From Atopostipes sp963558565 (GTDB lineage Bacteria; Bacillota; Bacilli; Lactobacillales; Carnobacteriaceae_A): 64,000 nt of DNA. Every line of letters begins with the position of its first letter. Position 1 is the stretch's first letter. Positions 52,617 to 60,287 of this stretch are shown here, in pieces. A program made the translations under genes and the position numbers. The notes below the pieces were generated by a model. The model had not been told where the DNA came from. It saw only the letters and a program-made list of their open reading frames with translations, and made no database searches. The stretch spans positions 248,001-312,000 of the forward strand of contig CAUWGX010000001.1 in assembly GCA_963558565.1 (NCBI GenBank), in the 5' to 3' direction.

Positions 52617-52844
52617 TTATTTTTCACTATGATTAATAATATATCGCTCCCACGCCTCATCAAAAATCGTCATGGAAGGTAAATAATCAGCATTCAGTTC
52701 TAAATGTGTACTAACTTCATCGTAATCTTCTGACTGCTTAGGAAAAATTCGGTCATTAAAAGCCGCATTAGCGAATAATGTAATCTCGTCTTTCTTATAG
52801 GGATCTCTTTCAGTCATCAGATATTGATAAAAGCTCATCTCCAT
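52617..52844 (-). CDS. YozE/DUF1250 SAM-like small protein
   Basis: A 75-residue protein with the conserved YozE pattern: MSFYQYLMTERDPYKKDEIT, then FANAAFNDRIFPKQSEDY and HLELNADYLPSMTIFDEAW. It is a sterile-alpha-motif-like fold of unknown function in Firmicutes. It lies between msrA and deoD. Starts at ATG 52844 (AGGTG seven bases upstream) or 52838 are both possible. Confidence 0.85.
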   Translation of the reverse strand: MEMSFYQYLMTERDPYKKDEITLFANAAFNDRIFPKQSEDYDEVSTHLELNADYLPSMTIFDEAWERYIINHSEK

Positions 52845-52912
52845 TTCCGCACACCTACCTCTATGTATTTTATTTATCCTATCATTTATTGAGAAAGTGT
52901 AAACAACTCTCT

Positions 52913-53419
52913 TTAAAGATTCTTAGCTGCCCACTCTGCTCGTTCTTCTTTTTCTTGTTGATAGCGTGCTTGGTTCTTTTTATGAAAATCTTGGTGTTCA
53001 TCTTCCGCACGATAAAATGTAGGCGCCTCTTCAATAGTTACAACAATAGGCTCTTTATATATTTCGCTTGCTGCTAATTGTGCTTTTGATTTTTCAGCAA
53101 TCTCTCTTTGTTCATCCGAATAATAATAAATCACAGGGCGGTAACTATCGCCGCGATCCATAAACTGTCCACTCGCATCGGTTGGGTCCGTTACTTCCCA
53201 ATAAATACTGACTAATTTTTCAAAACTCATAATTTCTGGATCAAATGTAATCTGAACCACTTCCGTATGGCCAGTCGTCTGGCTTTTTACTTGTTCATAA
53301 GTTGGATTTTCTACATGGCCGCCGGCGTAACCAGAAATGACCGATTCGATTCCTGGTTGTGAATCAAATGGTTCAACCATGCACCAAAAACAACCTCCTG
53401 CAAATAAAGCTTTTTCCAT
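52913..53419 (-). CDS. msrA: Peptide methionine sulfoxide reductase MsrA
   Basis: The 168-residue protein has the catalytic Cys in FAGGCFWCMVEPF, plus SGYAGGHVENPTYEQV and the GDSYRPVIYYYSDEQ segment. It repairs the S-form of methionine sulfoxide. The frame extends 11 codons upstream, but AAAGGAG is seven bases before the ATG at 53419. It starts just after ypmS, so they are probably an operon. Confidence 0.95.
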   Translation of the reverse strand: MEKALFAGGCFWCMVEPFDSQPGIESVISGYAGGHVENPTYEQVKSQTTGHTEVVQITFDPEIMSFEKLVSIYWEVTDPTDASGQFMDRGDSYRPVIYYYSDEQREIAEKSKAQLAASEIYKEPIVVTIEEAPTFYRAEDEHQDFHKKNQARYQQEKEERAEWAAKNL

Positions 53420-53444
53420 ATGATTACTCCTTTCTCGTTTTTGT

Positions 53445-54113
53445 TTATTCATTGTGCGACTCCTCTTGGATTTGATCGGTTATTATACGCTTATTGACAT
53501 GTAATTTCAACTCGATTTCATCGGCTTCTAAGTCAATCTTTGTCATTTCAATCCCAAATCCATTAGCGGCTGACAGCTCATTTAGATTGATTGTAATCCT
53601 TTGTTGCTCACTGTCAACCGCAATAAAATCAGGGACGTTCATCTGTCGAGCCATTAAACTCATAACGCTACTTACAGGGAGTGAAAAATTGCCCACTTCC
53701 ACCGCTTCTCCACGTAATTGAATATTCCCATTTTCTGTGACGTAAGGTTCTAAGTACAGCGAAAAAGGAACATCAAATGTTAGAATTTCAATCTGACCGT
53801 GAACTTCTAATTGTTCCGTTAAAGCAATCGTATAATTTTCAAAATCCGGAGCCATCGCCGCTTCTAAATACGTATTCATTATTTGTTCCGTCTCTTTCTT
53901 ATCTAAACGGGTCAGCAATTCAATCTCTTCTTCTTCGGAAGTTGTGAATGCCTCAGTGTTCAACTCATTAATCGTCGTTGGACGGATATTGACTCCTAAA
54001 TACACAAAGAAGCCCAGTAAAAGAGCCACTAAAATAAGAAATGCCCATTTCCAACCGTTCACTGAGGGTCGATTATTTTGTCGAGAATAAGATCGAGTTT
54101 TATTGTCGTCCAT
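53445..54113 (-). CDS. YpmS-family (DUF2140) membrane-anchored protein
   Basis: The 222-residue protein has an N-terminal cytoplasmic basic segment and one membrane helix (WKWAFLILVALLLGFFVYLGV), then an extracellular domain with VPFSLYLEPYVTENGNIQLRGEAVEVGNFSLPVS. This is the YpmS/DUF2140 pattern. Its function is unknown; it is often next to msrA and dfrA/thyA in Firmicutes, as here. Confidence 0.85.
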   Translation of the reverse strand: MDDNKTRSYSRQNNRPSVNGWKWAFLILVALLLGFFVYLGVNIRPTTINELNTEAFTTSEEEEIELLTRLDKKETEQIMNTYLEAAMAPDFENYTIALTEQLEVHGQIEILTFDVPFSLYLEPYVTENGNIQLRGEAVEVGNFSLPVSSVMSLMARQMNVPDFIAVDSEQQRITINLNELSAANGFGIEMTKIDLEADEIELKLHVNKRIITDQIQEESHNE

Positions 54114-54142
54114 AGCATCAACTCCAAGAATAAATATAAAAG

Positions 54143-54700
54143 TTAAAAGGGATGAGCAAGTTTTTTACGTTCATAGACATAAAAATGATGTGGATAAATA
54201 TTCTCTTCGTCTGTTTCGCCTATTCTTGATTGAAACACACGGAAATATTTATAATCTATTGGGGGCATATAAGTATCCCCCTCAAATTCATCATAAACAA
54301 TCGTACGATATAAAAGATTCACTTCATCCATAAACATTTCGAATAAAGAAACGCCTCCGATAATATGAATCGGCTTTTTAATGTCTTTGACGGCTTCCAT
54401 AATCTCTTCTTTCGTATGGCAGACAATCGCTCCCTCTGCTTCATAGTTCTCATCTCTTGTTAAGATGATGTTCACACGATTTTTTAAAGGAGGATTTGGA
54501 ATACTTTCATAAGTTTTTCTCCCCATCACCACGACATCGCCTGTGGTTACCTCGACAAAATATTTCATTTCATTCGGTAACGACCACGGCAAGCGTCCTT
54601 CTTTTCCAATTAAGCCATTTTGGTCTTCTGCCCATACAAAAGTAAAGTAGGGAGGGACTAATTCTTCAGATTTCCTATTTTCTATATTCTTTTCATCCAT
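54143..54700 (-). CDS. dfrA: Dihydrofolate reductase
   Basis: The 185-residue enzyme reduces dihydrofolate with NADPH. It has FVWAEDQNGLIGKEGRLPWSLPNEMKYF, the usual start of the family, here preceded by about 22 extra residues, and VVMGRKTYESIPNPPL. It supplies tetrahydrofolate for ThyA, whose gene is 21 bases upstream. The start at 54700 is chosen because AAAGGAG would be only two bases from the ATG at 54709; both are possible. Confidence 0.93.
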   Translation of the reverse strand: MDEKNIENRKSEELVPPYFTFVWAEDQNGLIGKEGRLPWSLPNEMKYFVEVTTGDVVVMGRKTYESIPNPPLKNRVNIILTRDENYEAEGAIVCHTKEEIMEAVKDIKKPIHIIGGVSLFEMFMDEVNLLYRTIVYDEFEGDTYMPPIDYKYFRVFQSRIGETDEENIYPHHFYVYERKKLAHPF

Positions 54701-54721
54701 TAATATCATAACTCCTTTATT

Positions 54722-55666
54722 TTAAACAGCAATTGGTGCTCGGATTCCTTTATGTGGTTTATAATCCACCACTTCAATATCTTCCACATCAAAGTCAAAA
54801 ATACTCTCTTTTGTATCATTTAAGACAAGCTCCGGTAAAGCTCTTGGTTCTCTTGTAAGTTGTTTTTGAATTTGGTCAAAGTGATTTAAATATAAATGGG
54901 CATCTCCAAATGTATGAACAAATTCGCCCACTTCAAGGCCTGTTTCACGCGCAATTAAATGCGTGAGTAAAGCATAACTTGCGATATTAAAAGGGACCCC
55001 TAGAAAAACATCGGCACTTCTTTGATATAACTGGCAGCTTAATTTCCCATCAGCCACATAAAATTGAAAAAGTGTATGGCAGGGAGGTAAAGCCATCTCT
55101 TCAATTTCGTCTGGGTTCCAAGCGGAGACAATATGCCGTCTCGAGTCTGGATTATTTTTAATCGATTCAATGACATTTTTAATTTGATCAATAGGCGCTT
55201 CGGTTGCGGATGGCCATGAACGCCATTGAGCGCCATAAACATTGCCTAAACTGCCATATTTCTCCGCAAACTCTTCATCCTTTAAGATAAGTTCTGTAAA
55301 TTTCTTCATTTCTTCTTCGTATACTTCCTTAAAGTCTTCATCTTCCTGCGCTCGCAAACCAAAATCAGTCATATCCGGTCCTGTATAATCTTCGCTTTCC
55401 ACATAGCGCTCAAACGCCCATTCGTCCCAAATATGATTATTATGCTCAAGCAAGTAACGAATGTTTGTATCGCCTTTTAAAAACCATAATAACTCAGACT
55501 TGATTAGCCGAAAAGCGACTCGTTTGGTCGTCAAAAGAGGAAAGCCTTTTTGTAGATCAAAACGCATTTGGTGCCCAAAAATAGATTGCGTCCCCACACC
55601 TGTCCGATCCTCTTTAATCACACCTTCGTCTAATATTTTCTGTGCTAAATCTAAATATTGTTCCAT
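54722..55666 (-). CDS. thyA: Thymidylate synthase
   Basis: The 314-residue enzyme makes dTMP from dUMP and methylene-THF. It has the catalytic Cys in LPPCHTLFQFYV (about 195) and RRHIVSAWNP, and the long insert of about 50 residues (SEDYTGPDMTDFGLRAQ..EKYGSLGNVYG) typical of the L. casei-type enzyme (316 residues). GGAGGG is seven bases before the ATG at 55666; codons further upstream belong to the spacer. It forms an operon with dfrA. Confidence 0.95.
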   Translation of the reverse strand: MEQYLDLAQKILDEGVIKEDRTGVGTQSIFGHQMRFDLQKGFPLLTTKRVAFRLIKSELLWFLKGDTNIRYLLEHNNHIWDEWAFERYVESEDYTGPDMTDFGLRAQEDEDFKEVYEEEMKKFTELILKDEEFAEKYGSLGNVYGAQWRSWPSATEAPIDQIKNVIESIKNNPDSRRHIVSAWNPDEIEEMALPPCHTLFQFYVADGKLSCQLYQRSADVFLGVPFNIASYALLTHLIARETGLEVGEFVHTFGDAHLYLNHFDQIQKQLTREPRALPELVLNDTKESIFDFDVEDIEVVDYKPHKGIRAPIAV

Positions 55667-55698
55667 CGCCATTCCCTCCGCTAAATATTTCTTTTCTA

Positions 55699-57597
55699 TT
55701 AATCTATATATTGACTTAAATATTCCCATCGCTCATATTTTTCCTCAAGTTTTTCTTGTAAGGAGCTTTTTTCTTTAAATAATTCTTCTATTTTTTCATA
55801 ATCACTCCCGGCTCTACCCATTTCCTCATCGATTTCTTCCACTTGAAGTTCTAATTCCATAATCTCATCTTCAATTGTGGTCCACTCTTTTTCTTCCATA
55901 TAAGTAAGTTTTGTTTTTTCTTGTGATTTTTGTTTACGGTTTTGCGCGGGTTGTGTTGTTTTATTCTTAGAAGAAGCTCTTTTCGCGGCACGTTCTTTTT
56001 CTTGTGCCTCTTCAAAATATTCTTCCGCTGTACCAAAGAATTCGCTAATTTGCCCTTGCCCTTCGAATATAAGTAATTTATCGGTTACTTTATCTAAGAA
56101 GTAACGATCGTGAGAGACTGTCATAACAGCTCCTGGAAAGCTTTCAATATAGTCTTCTAACACATTTAAAGTATCAATATCTAAATTGTTTGTCGGCTCA
56201 TCTAAAAGTAAAACATTGGGTCTTTCCATCAATAAACGCACCAAGTATAAACGGCGTTTTTCTCCACCAGATAAAGAACGAATCAAGGTGCCGTGTTGAG
56301 ATCTAGGGAACATAAACTGTTCAAGTAGTTGCGAGATATTGATTGCTGTCCCATCTCTACGCTGAACTTCTTCAGCAATTTCTTGTAGATAGTTAATCAC
56401 TCGTTTATCTCCCGGAACATCAATATTATTTTGTTGGAAATAACCGATCCTAACAGTTTCACCTACAATCAAAGTCCCCGCATCCAATTCTTTTTTACCC
56501 GTTAATACATCTAAAAAAGTTGATTTTCCAGAGCCATTTATCCCCGTAATCCCAATGCGGTCATGGGTTTGTACGATGTAATTGAAATGATCTAAAATCA
56601 CTTTTCCGTCAATTTGATAATCCGCTTCTTTTAGTTCAAAGACTTGCTTCCCTAAACGAGAAGAAGCTAAATCCATTTCTAAATGAAATGATTCGGAGGT
56701 TTGGTGCGTTTGTTCTTTTAATTCTTCAAAACGTTCCATCCGTGCCTTTTGTTTCGTGCCTCGTCCTTGAACCCCTTCTCGCATCCAAGCTAATTCTTGT
56801 TTATATAATTGCTTGGCTTTTCGTTGGGCAGATGCTTGTTGTTCTTCTCTTTCTGCTTTTTCTTCTACATAAGCTTGATAATTTCCTGGATACTCTTCTA
56901 GTTTTCCATTCGTTAACTCAATAATTTTATCGACGATTCGATCTAAGAAATACCGGTCGTGAGTAACGACCACTAAAGCTCCTTTATAATTTTTTAAATA
57001 ATTCTCAAGCCAAGTGATCATTTCAAAGTCTAAGTGGTTAGTTGGCTCATCTAAGATCAGTAAATCAGGCGTTTGAATCAACACTTGCGCCAATGCAACC
57101 CGCTTTTGCTGACCTCCGGACATGGTGCCAATTTTTGCATTCATGTCGCGGATACCTAAAATAGATAAGATTCTCTTCGCACTGGAATCGGCGTTCCAGG
57201 CATCGTTTGTATCCATTGCTTGTTGTGCTTTTGTAAATTGCGTTTGAATTTTTTCATCATCTGGATGTTTGGTTAATTGAAGCATCGCTTCTTCATAAAC
57301 TCGAACCGCCTGCATAATAGGCGTGTTACCGGAAAAGACCGTCTCTAAAACCGTCGCTTCTGGATCCAAGTCAGGTTCCTGGCTTAAGAAACCAATCTGA
57401 TAGTCCCCTGGTTTTGTAATGGTACCACTATCCGGCTCTAATGCTCCAGCGAGCACTCTTAAAAATGTCGATTTTCCGTTCCCATTGCGGCCAATGAGAC
57501 CTACTTTTTCTTCATTTATAATTGAAAAATTAACTTGATCAAATAATACTTTCGTTCCAGTTCTTTGGGATAGATTTTCAATCTTTAATTCTTTCAA
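55699..57597 (-). CDS. ABC-F family ATPase (Uup-like)
   Basis: The 632-residue protein has two ABC domains without membrane parts (Walker A GRNGNGKSTFLRVLAGALE and GINGSGKSTFLDVLTG; signatures MSGGQQKRVALAQVL and LSGGEKRRLYLVRLL), joined by a linker rich in Glu/Arg, and a C-terminal coiled coil (about 545-632) as in Uup. Such proteins act on the ribosome or on DNA. The start is TTG. It precedes thyA, with 32 bases between them. Confidence 0.9.
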   Translation of the reverse strand: MKELKIENLSQRTGTKVLFDQVNFSIINEEKVGLIGRNGNGKSTFLRVLAGALEPDSGTITKPGDYQIGFLSQEPDLDPEATVLETVFSGNTPIMQAVRVYEEAMLQLTKHPDDEKIQTQFTKAQQAMDTNDAWNADSSAKRILSILGIRDMNAKIGTMSGGQQKRVALAQVLIQTPDLLILDEPTNHLDFEMITWLENYLKNYKGALVVVTHDRYFLDRIVDKIIELTNGKLEEYPGNYQAYVEEKAEREEQQASAQRKAKQLYKQELAWMREGVQGRGTKQKARMERFEELKEQTHQTSESFHLEMDLASSRLGKQVFELKEADYQIDGKVILDHFNYIVQTHDRIGITGINGSGKSTFLDVLTGKKELDAGTLIVGETVRIGYFQQNNIDVPGDKRVINYLQEIAEEVQRRDGTAINISQLLEQFMFPRSQHGTLIRSLSGGEKRRLYLVRLLMERPNVLLLDEPTNNLDIDTLNVLEDYIESFPGAVMTVSHDRYFLDKVTDKLLIFEGQGQISEFFGTAEEYFEEAQEKERAAKRASSKNKTTQPAQNRKQKSQEKTKLTYMEEKEWTTIEDEIMELELQVEEIDEEMGRAGSDYEKIEELFKEKSSLQEKLEEKYERWEYLSQYID

Positions 57598-57746
57598 AAA
57601 ACGTCATCCCTTCTTTAATAAATAACTATTTATTGTCTCATGATATCCTATCCATTTTAACATAACCAGCCTACATTTTACATATTTTCTATTGAAAGGA
57701 TGATTTAAAATCGTCGAAATAACTCTTTATGCATTAGGTCTACAGA

Positions 57747-57776
57747 TTGACTTAAGGAAGGAGTTTCTTATATACT
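57747..57776 (+). promoter_or_regulatory. Promoter of cold-shock gene
   Basis: TTGACT (57747-57752) and TATACT (57771-57776) are 18 bases apart. The leader is only about 38 bases, unlike the long leaders of cold-induced csp mRNAs. Confidence 0.75.
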
Positions 57777-57820
57777 TTGGTTGTAATTGAAGACTTATGG
57801 ATTGGAATTGGGGGATTACT

Positions 57821-58063
57821 ATGACAAAAACGGGCATAGTTAAGTGGTTCAGTAACGCCAAAGGTTATGGATTCATCGAGTATGGTGATGCAGAAGATAT
57901 TTTTGTTCACTTCACTGGAATCGAAATGGATGGTTACCGAACTTTGAAAGAAGGACAATCTGTAGAATTTGATGCTGTAGAAGGGGCTCGTGGTTTACAA
58001 GCAACAAACGTAATACCTTTAGCAGATAAAGAGGAAGCACGTGTGGAAGACGAGAGCGAATAA
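57821..58063 (+). CDS. Cold-shock domain protein
   Basis: The 80-residue OB-fold nucleic-acid-binding protein has RNP1 KGYGFIEY and RNP2 DIFVHF. The core ends near residue 65 and is followed by an acidic tail of about 14 residues (ADKEEARVEDESE), longer than the usual 66-residue Csp. It acts as an RNA chaperone. A GGGGGATT ribosome site lies before the ATG at 57821; an in-frame ATG at 57797 is further upstream. Confidence 0.93.
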   Translation: MTKTGIVKWFSNAKGYGFIEYGDAEDIFVHFTGIEMDGYRTLKEGQSVEFDAVEGARGLQATNVIPLADKEEARVEDESE

Positions 58064-58068
58064 AGAAT

Positions 58069-58101
58069 AAAACGGCTAGAAGAATTTTTCTAGCCGTTTC
58101 C
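58069..58101. terminator. Bidirectional terminator
   Basis: AAACGGCTAGAA pairs with TTCTAGCCGTTT between the cold-shock gene and the convergent EbsA-like gene. Confidence 0.88.
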
Positions 58102-58106
58102 TTTAT

Positions 58107-58535
58107 TCAAGACATAAATAAGCAAGGGATTTCTGGATAATGATTGACAATATAATTCAAAAATTTTTGCTTATTTTTTTCGGATAAATAGATTTTTCCA
58201 ATCACTCGATCACTTGATTTTACTTCTACCAGCCGAGAGTCTTCATGAAAAATAAATTCGCTGACGGTAATCATTTGGATTTTTTCTTTGGTGTAAAAAT
58301 GAAGATAAACGGTTGACAACACGTCATTTTCGATGGTTAAATAACTTTGGTATTTTAAATAAATAAATATAATAGCCAATACCCCAAAGAAAACAGTAAA
58401 CCAATTAAAGCTCAGCAAATTAGAAGCAAATAAGAAAGCTGATCCAACTAAAATAATAAAAATCGAAATATAAATAATTTCATAAGCAAACTCAAAACGA
58501 ATATGTAATTTTAACGGTGTTTTATCATGGTTCAT
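58107..58535 (-). CDS. EbsA-like membrane protein
   Basis: The 142-residue protein has two membrane helices (IIYISIFIILVGSAFLFASN, FTVFFGVLAIIFIYLKY) followed by a soluble half (VSEFIFHEDSRLVEVKSSDRVIGKIYLSEKNKQKF). The size, the two-helix plan and the place between a csp and an RNase HI-like gene fit EbsA of LAB, described as pore-forming in enterococci. The match is by pattern and context only. Its start is 37 bases from that of the divergent RNase HI-like gene. Confidence 0.55.
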   Translation of the reverse strand: MNHDKTPLKLHIRFEFAYEIIYISIFIILVGSAFLFASNLLSFNWFTVFFGVLAIIFIYLKYQSYLTIENDVLSTVYLHFYTKEKIQMITVSEFIFHEDSRLVEVKSSDRVIGKIYLSEKNKQKFLNYIVNHYPEIPCLFMS

Positions 58536-58540
58536 ATAAT
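58511..58540 (+). promoter_or_regulatory. Possible promoter of RNase HI-like gene, inside ebsA-like start
   Basis: TTAACG (58511-58516) and TATAAT (58535-58540) are 18 bases apart. The box lies over the first codons of the divergent ebsA-like gene. Confidence 0.45.
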
Positions 58541-58571
58541 CAATCTTTCTAAGTAAAGTAGGTGATTTTAA

Positions 58572-58982
58572 GTGATTCGGATTTATACAGATACTGCTGT
58601 TAATGGGAATCCCGGACGAGCAGGTGTTGGTATCTTAATTCTTAAAGGTGAAGAGCAAATCCAACTAACCACTCCTCTTTCAGGCATGTGGGACAATCAT
58701 GAAGCGGAATTTAAGGCAATGTTCGATGGTCTCACATGGTTGGTTCAAAATGATTATACTTCTGAGATGACTTTTGGTTATACAGATAGTCAAATTGTAG
58801 CACAATCAATTGAAAAGAAATACGTAAAAGACAGAACTTTTCAAAAATACCTCACGAAAATTTTGGAATTAATGGCAGAGTTTCCCTATATTAGCATCTC
58901 GTGGCTGCCTGAATCAGAAAATCGTGGGGCAGACAATCTTGCTCGTCAAGCTTTGCAAAAAGCTCTGAAAGATTCAGAATAA
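58572..58982 (+). CDS. RNase HI-like protein
   Basis: The 136-residue protein has the RNase H fold with Asp7 (IYTDTA), Glu (NHEAEFKAM), Asp (GYTDSQIVAQS) and a C-terminal Asp (RGADNLARQAL), so the DEDD set is complete. Members of this ribonuclease HI group in LAB may cleave RNA in hybrids. The start is GTG after GGTGA. It is shorter than E. coli RnhA (155) and lacks its basic protrusion. Confidence 0.88.
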   Translation: MIRIYTDTAVNGNPGRAGVGILILKGEEQIQLTTPLSGMWDNHEAEFKAMFDGLTWLVQNDYTSEMTFGYTDSQIVAQSIEKKYVKDRTFQKYLTKILELMAEFPYISISWLPESENRGADNLARQALQKALKDSE

Positions 58983-58998
58983 TCATTTCTCTATTTGT

Positions 58999-59020
58999 AT
59001 TCTAACTTTTAAGTTAGAAT
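58999..59020. promoter_or_regulatory. Palindrome upstream of inositol-phosphatase-like gene
   Basis: The arms ATTCTAACTT (58999-59008) and AAGTTAGAAT (59011-59020) are perfect complements around TT. It lies about 50 bases before the start codon. The right arm and the next two bases recur at 59914-59925. Confidence 0.5.
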
Positions 59021-59070
59021 TACTTATGAACTTTTCAACAAAAACTAATGAATAAAGCAAAGGAGATATT

Positions 59071-59823
59071 ATGAATTTAGAAACAATCAATCGACAAATG
59101 AAAAGTTGGCTCGTGGAACTTGGTGATTTCATTCAATCAAAGTCAGATTATGAAATTGATGAAAAAGCAAACTTTCGGGATTTAGTCAGTGAAGTAGATA
59201 TTGCGGTAGAAGAAAAATTAATCAGTTACATCCGCTCTCTTCCAGGAGAACAGACCATTTTAGGTGAAGAAGGTTCGAATGAAGGTGTGGATGTCGATGC
59301 AGATCATTTATGGGTTGTTGATCCAATTGATGGAACCTCTAACTTTATCAAACAAGCGGACGATTATGGGATTCTTGTCGCTTATTTCCAAAAAGGAGAA
59401 CCGATGTTGAGCTATATTTATGAAGTAGAAACGAATACTTTAGTTTCAGCTCAAAAAGATGTTGGAGTTTTTATAAATGATGAAAAAATATCAGCGCCCG
59501 AAAACTTAAAATTAAACGAAGCAATGATCTCAATTAACCCTCGAAAAATGAATCGGACCGAGCTCATGGACACAGTGGCTAATCAAGCATTTGATCTCCG
59601 TTTCTTAGGAAGTTCTGCTTCGGATGCTTTACGAGTAACCGTTGGAAAATATGGTGCTTTTTTAAGCCCTGAATCTGAACCTTGGGACCGCGCGCCTTAC
59701 GTTTTAATTGCGGATGAATTAGGCTTACACATGTCCCAATTTAGTGGTGCAAAAACAACTCTTGTAGGCGACGAAAGCTTCGTCTTTGGTACAAAAGCTA
59801 TTTTCGAAGAATTATTCGCATAA
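59071..59823 (+). CDS. Inositol monophosphatase family protein
   Basis: The 250-residue metal-dependent phosphatase has the family motifs LGEEGS (metal ligand), VVDPIDGTSNFIKQ (Asp/Asp, about 90-103) and SEPWDRAPYVLIADE (about 210-224). SuhB-type members hydrolyse inositol phosphates, or nucleotides such as pAp; the substrate is not known. AAAGGAG is before the ATG. Palindromes with a shared half-site lie on both sides. Confidence 0.92.
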   Translation: MNLETINRQMKSWLVELGDFIQSKSDYEIDEKANFRDLVSEVDIAVEEKLISYIRSLPGEQTILGEEGSNEGVDVDADHLWVVDPIDGTSNFIKQADDYGILVAYFQKGEPMLSYIYEVETNTLVSAQKDVGVFINDEKISAPENLKLNEAMISINPRKMNRTELMDTVANQAFDLRFLGSSASDALRVTVGKYGAFLSPESEPWDRAPYVLIADELGLHMSQFSGAKTTLVGDESFVFGTKAIFEELFA

Positions 59824-59836
59824 TAAAAAAACACAT

Positions 59837-59887
59837 AAAAAATGTCCTTAAAGATTAATGGGAGTATTAATTTTAAGGACATTTCTT
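59837..59887 (+). terminator. Terminator after inositol-phosphatase-like gene
   Basis: AAATGTCCTTAAA-ATTAAT pairs with ATTAAT-TTAAGGACATTT, a long hairpin starting 14 bases past the stop. TTATTT follows. Confidence 0.8.
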
Positions 59888-59889
59888 AT

Positions 59890-59928
59890 TTATTAATTCT
59901 AATTCAAATAACAAGTTAGAATTAATAA
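59890..59928. promoter_or_regulatory. 13-bp inverted repeat downstream of inositol-phosphatase-like gene
   Basis: TTATTAATTCTAA (59890-59902) and TTAGAATTAATAA (59916-59928) are perfect complements around 13 bases. AAGTTAGAATTA (59914-59925) repeats exactly at 59011-59022 upstream of the gene, so the same protein may bind both. No T run follows, so it is not a typical terminator. Confidence 0.5.
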
Positions 59929-59930
59929 AA

Positions 59931-59936
59931 TATAAT
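59931..59936 (+). promoter_or_regulatory. -10 box of possible small RNA
   Basis: TATAAT is preceded by ATAACA (4 of 6 to the -35 consensus) at 17-base spacing. Seventeen bases past it a hairpin-terminator begins. Confidence 0.35.
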
Positions 59937-59942
59937 GTTATT

Positions 59943-59986
59943 CACTTGTCATAAGAGTACACGCTCAAGTCGTGTGCTCTTTTATT
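59943..59986 (+). ncRNA. Possible very short RNA (promoter to terminator)
   Basis: Between the -10 box at 59931-59936 and the hairpin at 59953-59981 (AAGAGTACACG/CGTGTGCTCTT, loop CTCAAGT, then TTTATTT) there is no ORF. A transcript of about 45 bases would consist mainly of this terminator hairpin. It could be a genuine tiny RNA, a leftover, or a second terminator for the preceding gene. Confidence 0.3.
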
Positions 59987-60209
59987 TCCTTCTATATACA
60001 GGATAATGCAAGCGCTTTTCGTAAGCAAATTTTATGCTTGTATGATGTAACTTCTTCAAATAAATACCGATTTTTTTAGATCTTCGAAAGCAGACGGTTG
60101 CTCGTCTTGCCTCCTCCATCGTCTCTTCAGCCTCATCCCTTCACAAATTAAAAATTATACAACTTTATAACTAAATATTAGTGATGAAAGCTCTAAATTT
60201 CTTGCTTTT
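59987..60209. other. Rest of spacer before arylsulfotransferase gene
   Basis: Besides the terminators, repeat and promoter, this part of the 464-base spacer (59824-60287) holds nothing I recognise. A weak cre-like TGCAAGCGCTTTTC lies at 60007-60020. Confidence 0.4.
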
Positions 60210-60238
60210 TTGAAGTTATAATTTTTATATACTATACT
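60210..60238 (+). promoter_or_regulatory. Promoter of arylsulfotransferase gene
   Basis: TTGAAG (60210-60215) and TATACT (60233-60238) are 17 bases apart, about 50 bases before the ATG. Confidence 0.65.
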
Positions 60239-60287
60239 CATTCTAGTTAAAAGCATTTATATATATTTTTTTAAAGGTAGGTCAATT

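Noticed and set aside
60007..60020. cre-like sequence TGCAAGCGCTTTTC upstream of the arylsulfotransferase gene
   Set aside because: The core AAGCGCTT fits, but the last bases do not match CA and the site is about 200 bases from the promoter.
59982..60119. Minus-strand 45-codon ORF in the spacer before the arylsulfotransferase gene
   Set aside because: It has no ribosome site before its ATG, is unusually rich in Arg/Lys/His, and a chance ORF of this length is common in a 460-base spacer.
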